Positions 4,986 through 5,063 of a stretch of DNA of 5,063 nt are shown here, one piece after another. The notes under the pieces were generated by a model that had not been told where the DNA came from, ran no database searches, and was given only the letters and a program-made list of their open reading frames with translations. Location of the stretch: assembly GCA_030640905.1 (NCBI GenBank), contig DAOWIM010000152.1:1-5063 (forward strand), given 5' to 3'. Source of the DNA: a bacterium (lineage in GTDB: Bacteria > Zixibacteria > MSB-5A5 > GN15 > FEB-12). Every line of letters starts with the position of its first letter. Position 1 is the first letter of the stretch. The position numbers and the translations under genes are program-made.

Positions 4986-5063
4986 CTATTCCAACTCCAG
5001 CAACTTGTCACCTTTGTCAACCGAATTACCGGCAGCAACACTGACATCCTTAACCGTTCCATC
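4986..5063 (-). CDS. Biotin carrier (biotinyl/lipoyl-domain) protein, C-terminal end only
   Basis: The last 25 codons before TAG at 4986-4988 read DGTVKDVSVAAGNSVDKG followed by DKLLELE, the closing strands of a biotinyl domain; the MKM biotin-lysine motif would lie just outside the window. Such proteins carry carboxybiotin in propionyl-CoA carboxylase or methylmalonyl-CoA decarboxylase. Its stop codon abuts the mutase GTG start with no gap, so the two are one transcript and probably translationally coupled. This supports a carboxylase-mutase-epimerase pathway. A lipoyl-type acyltransferase domain is less likely because nothing follows the domain and given the neighbours. Only the end is visible, so which carboxylase it serves is inference. 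Confidence 0.8.
   Translation of the reverse strand, partial: DGTVKDVSVAAGNSVDKGDKLLELE

Overview
The window is a compact bacterial stretch of two convergent gene blocks with almost no free intergenic space. Gene order, strong Shine-Dalgarno sites, frequent GTG starts and mid-range base composition suggest an uncultivated or environmental Gram-negative bacterium. A lipoprotein with a typical lipobox and a two-subunit-type methylmalonyl-CoA mutase fit a group such as Zixibacteria/FCB, but that placement is inference and cannot be proved from 5 kb.

Plus strand, left part (1-2286). The window opens inside the 3' end of a uroporphyrinogen-decarboxylase-family gene (the methyltransferase-like branch, not obviously hemE). 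Its stop overlaps the start of a GAF-domain protein of the free methionine-(R)-sulfoxide reductase family. After a 42-nt gap with a good ribosome site comes a 53-residue two-helix membrane protein of the LiaI/LiaF-like (DUF5668) type. It overlaps by 8 nt a short BlaI/MecI-type winged-helix repressor that starts at GTG. A 74-nt leader with a bulged hairpin then precedes a 261-residue exported, single-pass membrane protein whose cytoplasmic tail ends in a four-cysteine zinc ribbon. The last codons and stop of this gene lie in a small GC-rich repeat-like element, followed by an intrinsic terminator.

Minus strand, right part (5063 down to 2393). Reading in the direction of transcription: the last 25 codons of a biotin carrier (biotinyl-domain) protein; the large catalytic subunit of methylmalonyl-CoA mutase, starting directly at the carrier's stop codon; a lipoprotein overlapping the mutase end; and methylmalonyl-CoA epimerase 6 nt further on. 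The carrier would belong to a biotin-dependent acyl-CoA carboxylase or decarboxylase. With it, mutase and epimerase interconvert propionyl-CoA, (S)- and (R)-methylmalonyl-CoA and succinyl-CoA. The cobalamin-binding mutase subunit is not in the window and must be encoded elsewhere.

No clearly new system is present. The points most worth a second look are: the lipoprotein embedded in the methylmalonyl-CoA operon; an exact 18-bp tandem duplication in the mutase N-terminal arm; loss of one redox cysteine in the sulfoxide-reductase-like protein; an Asn in place of the expected metal-binding His in the UroD-like protein; the small membrane protein/BlaI pair; and the zinc-ribbon membrane protein whose C-terminus is built from a repeat-like sequence.
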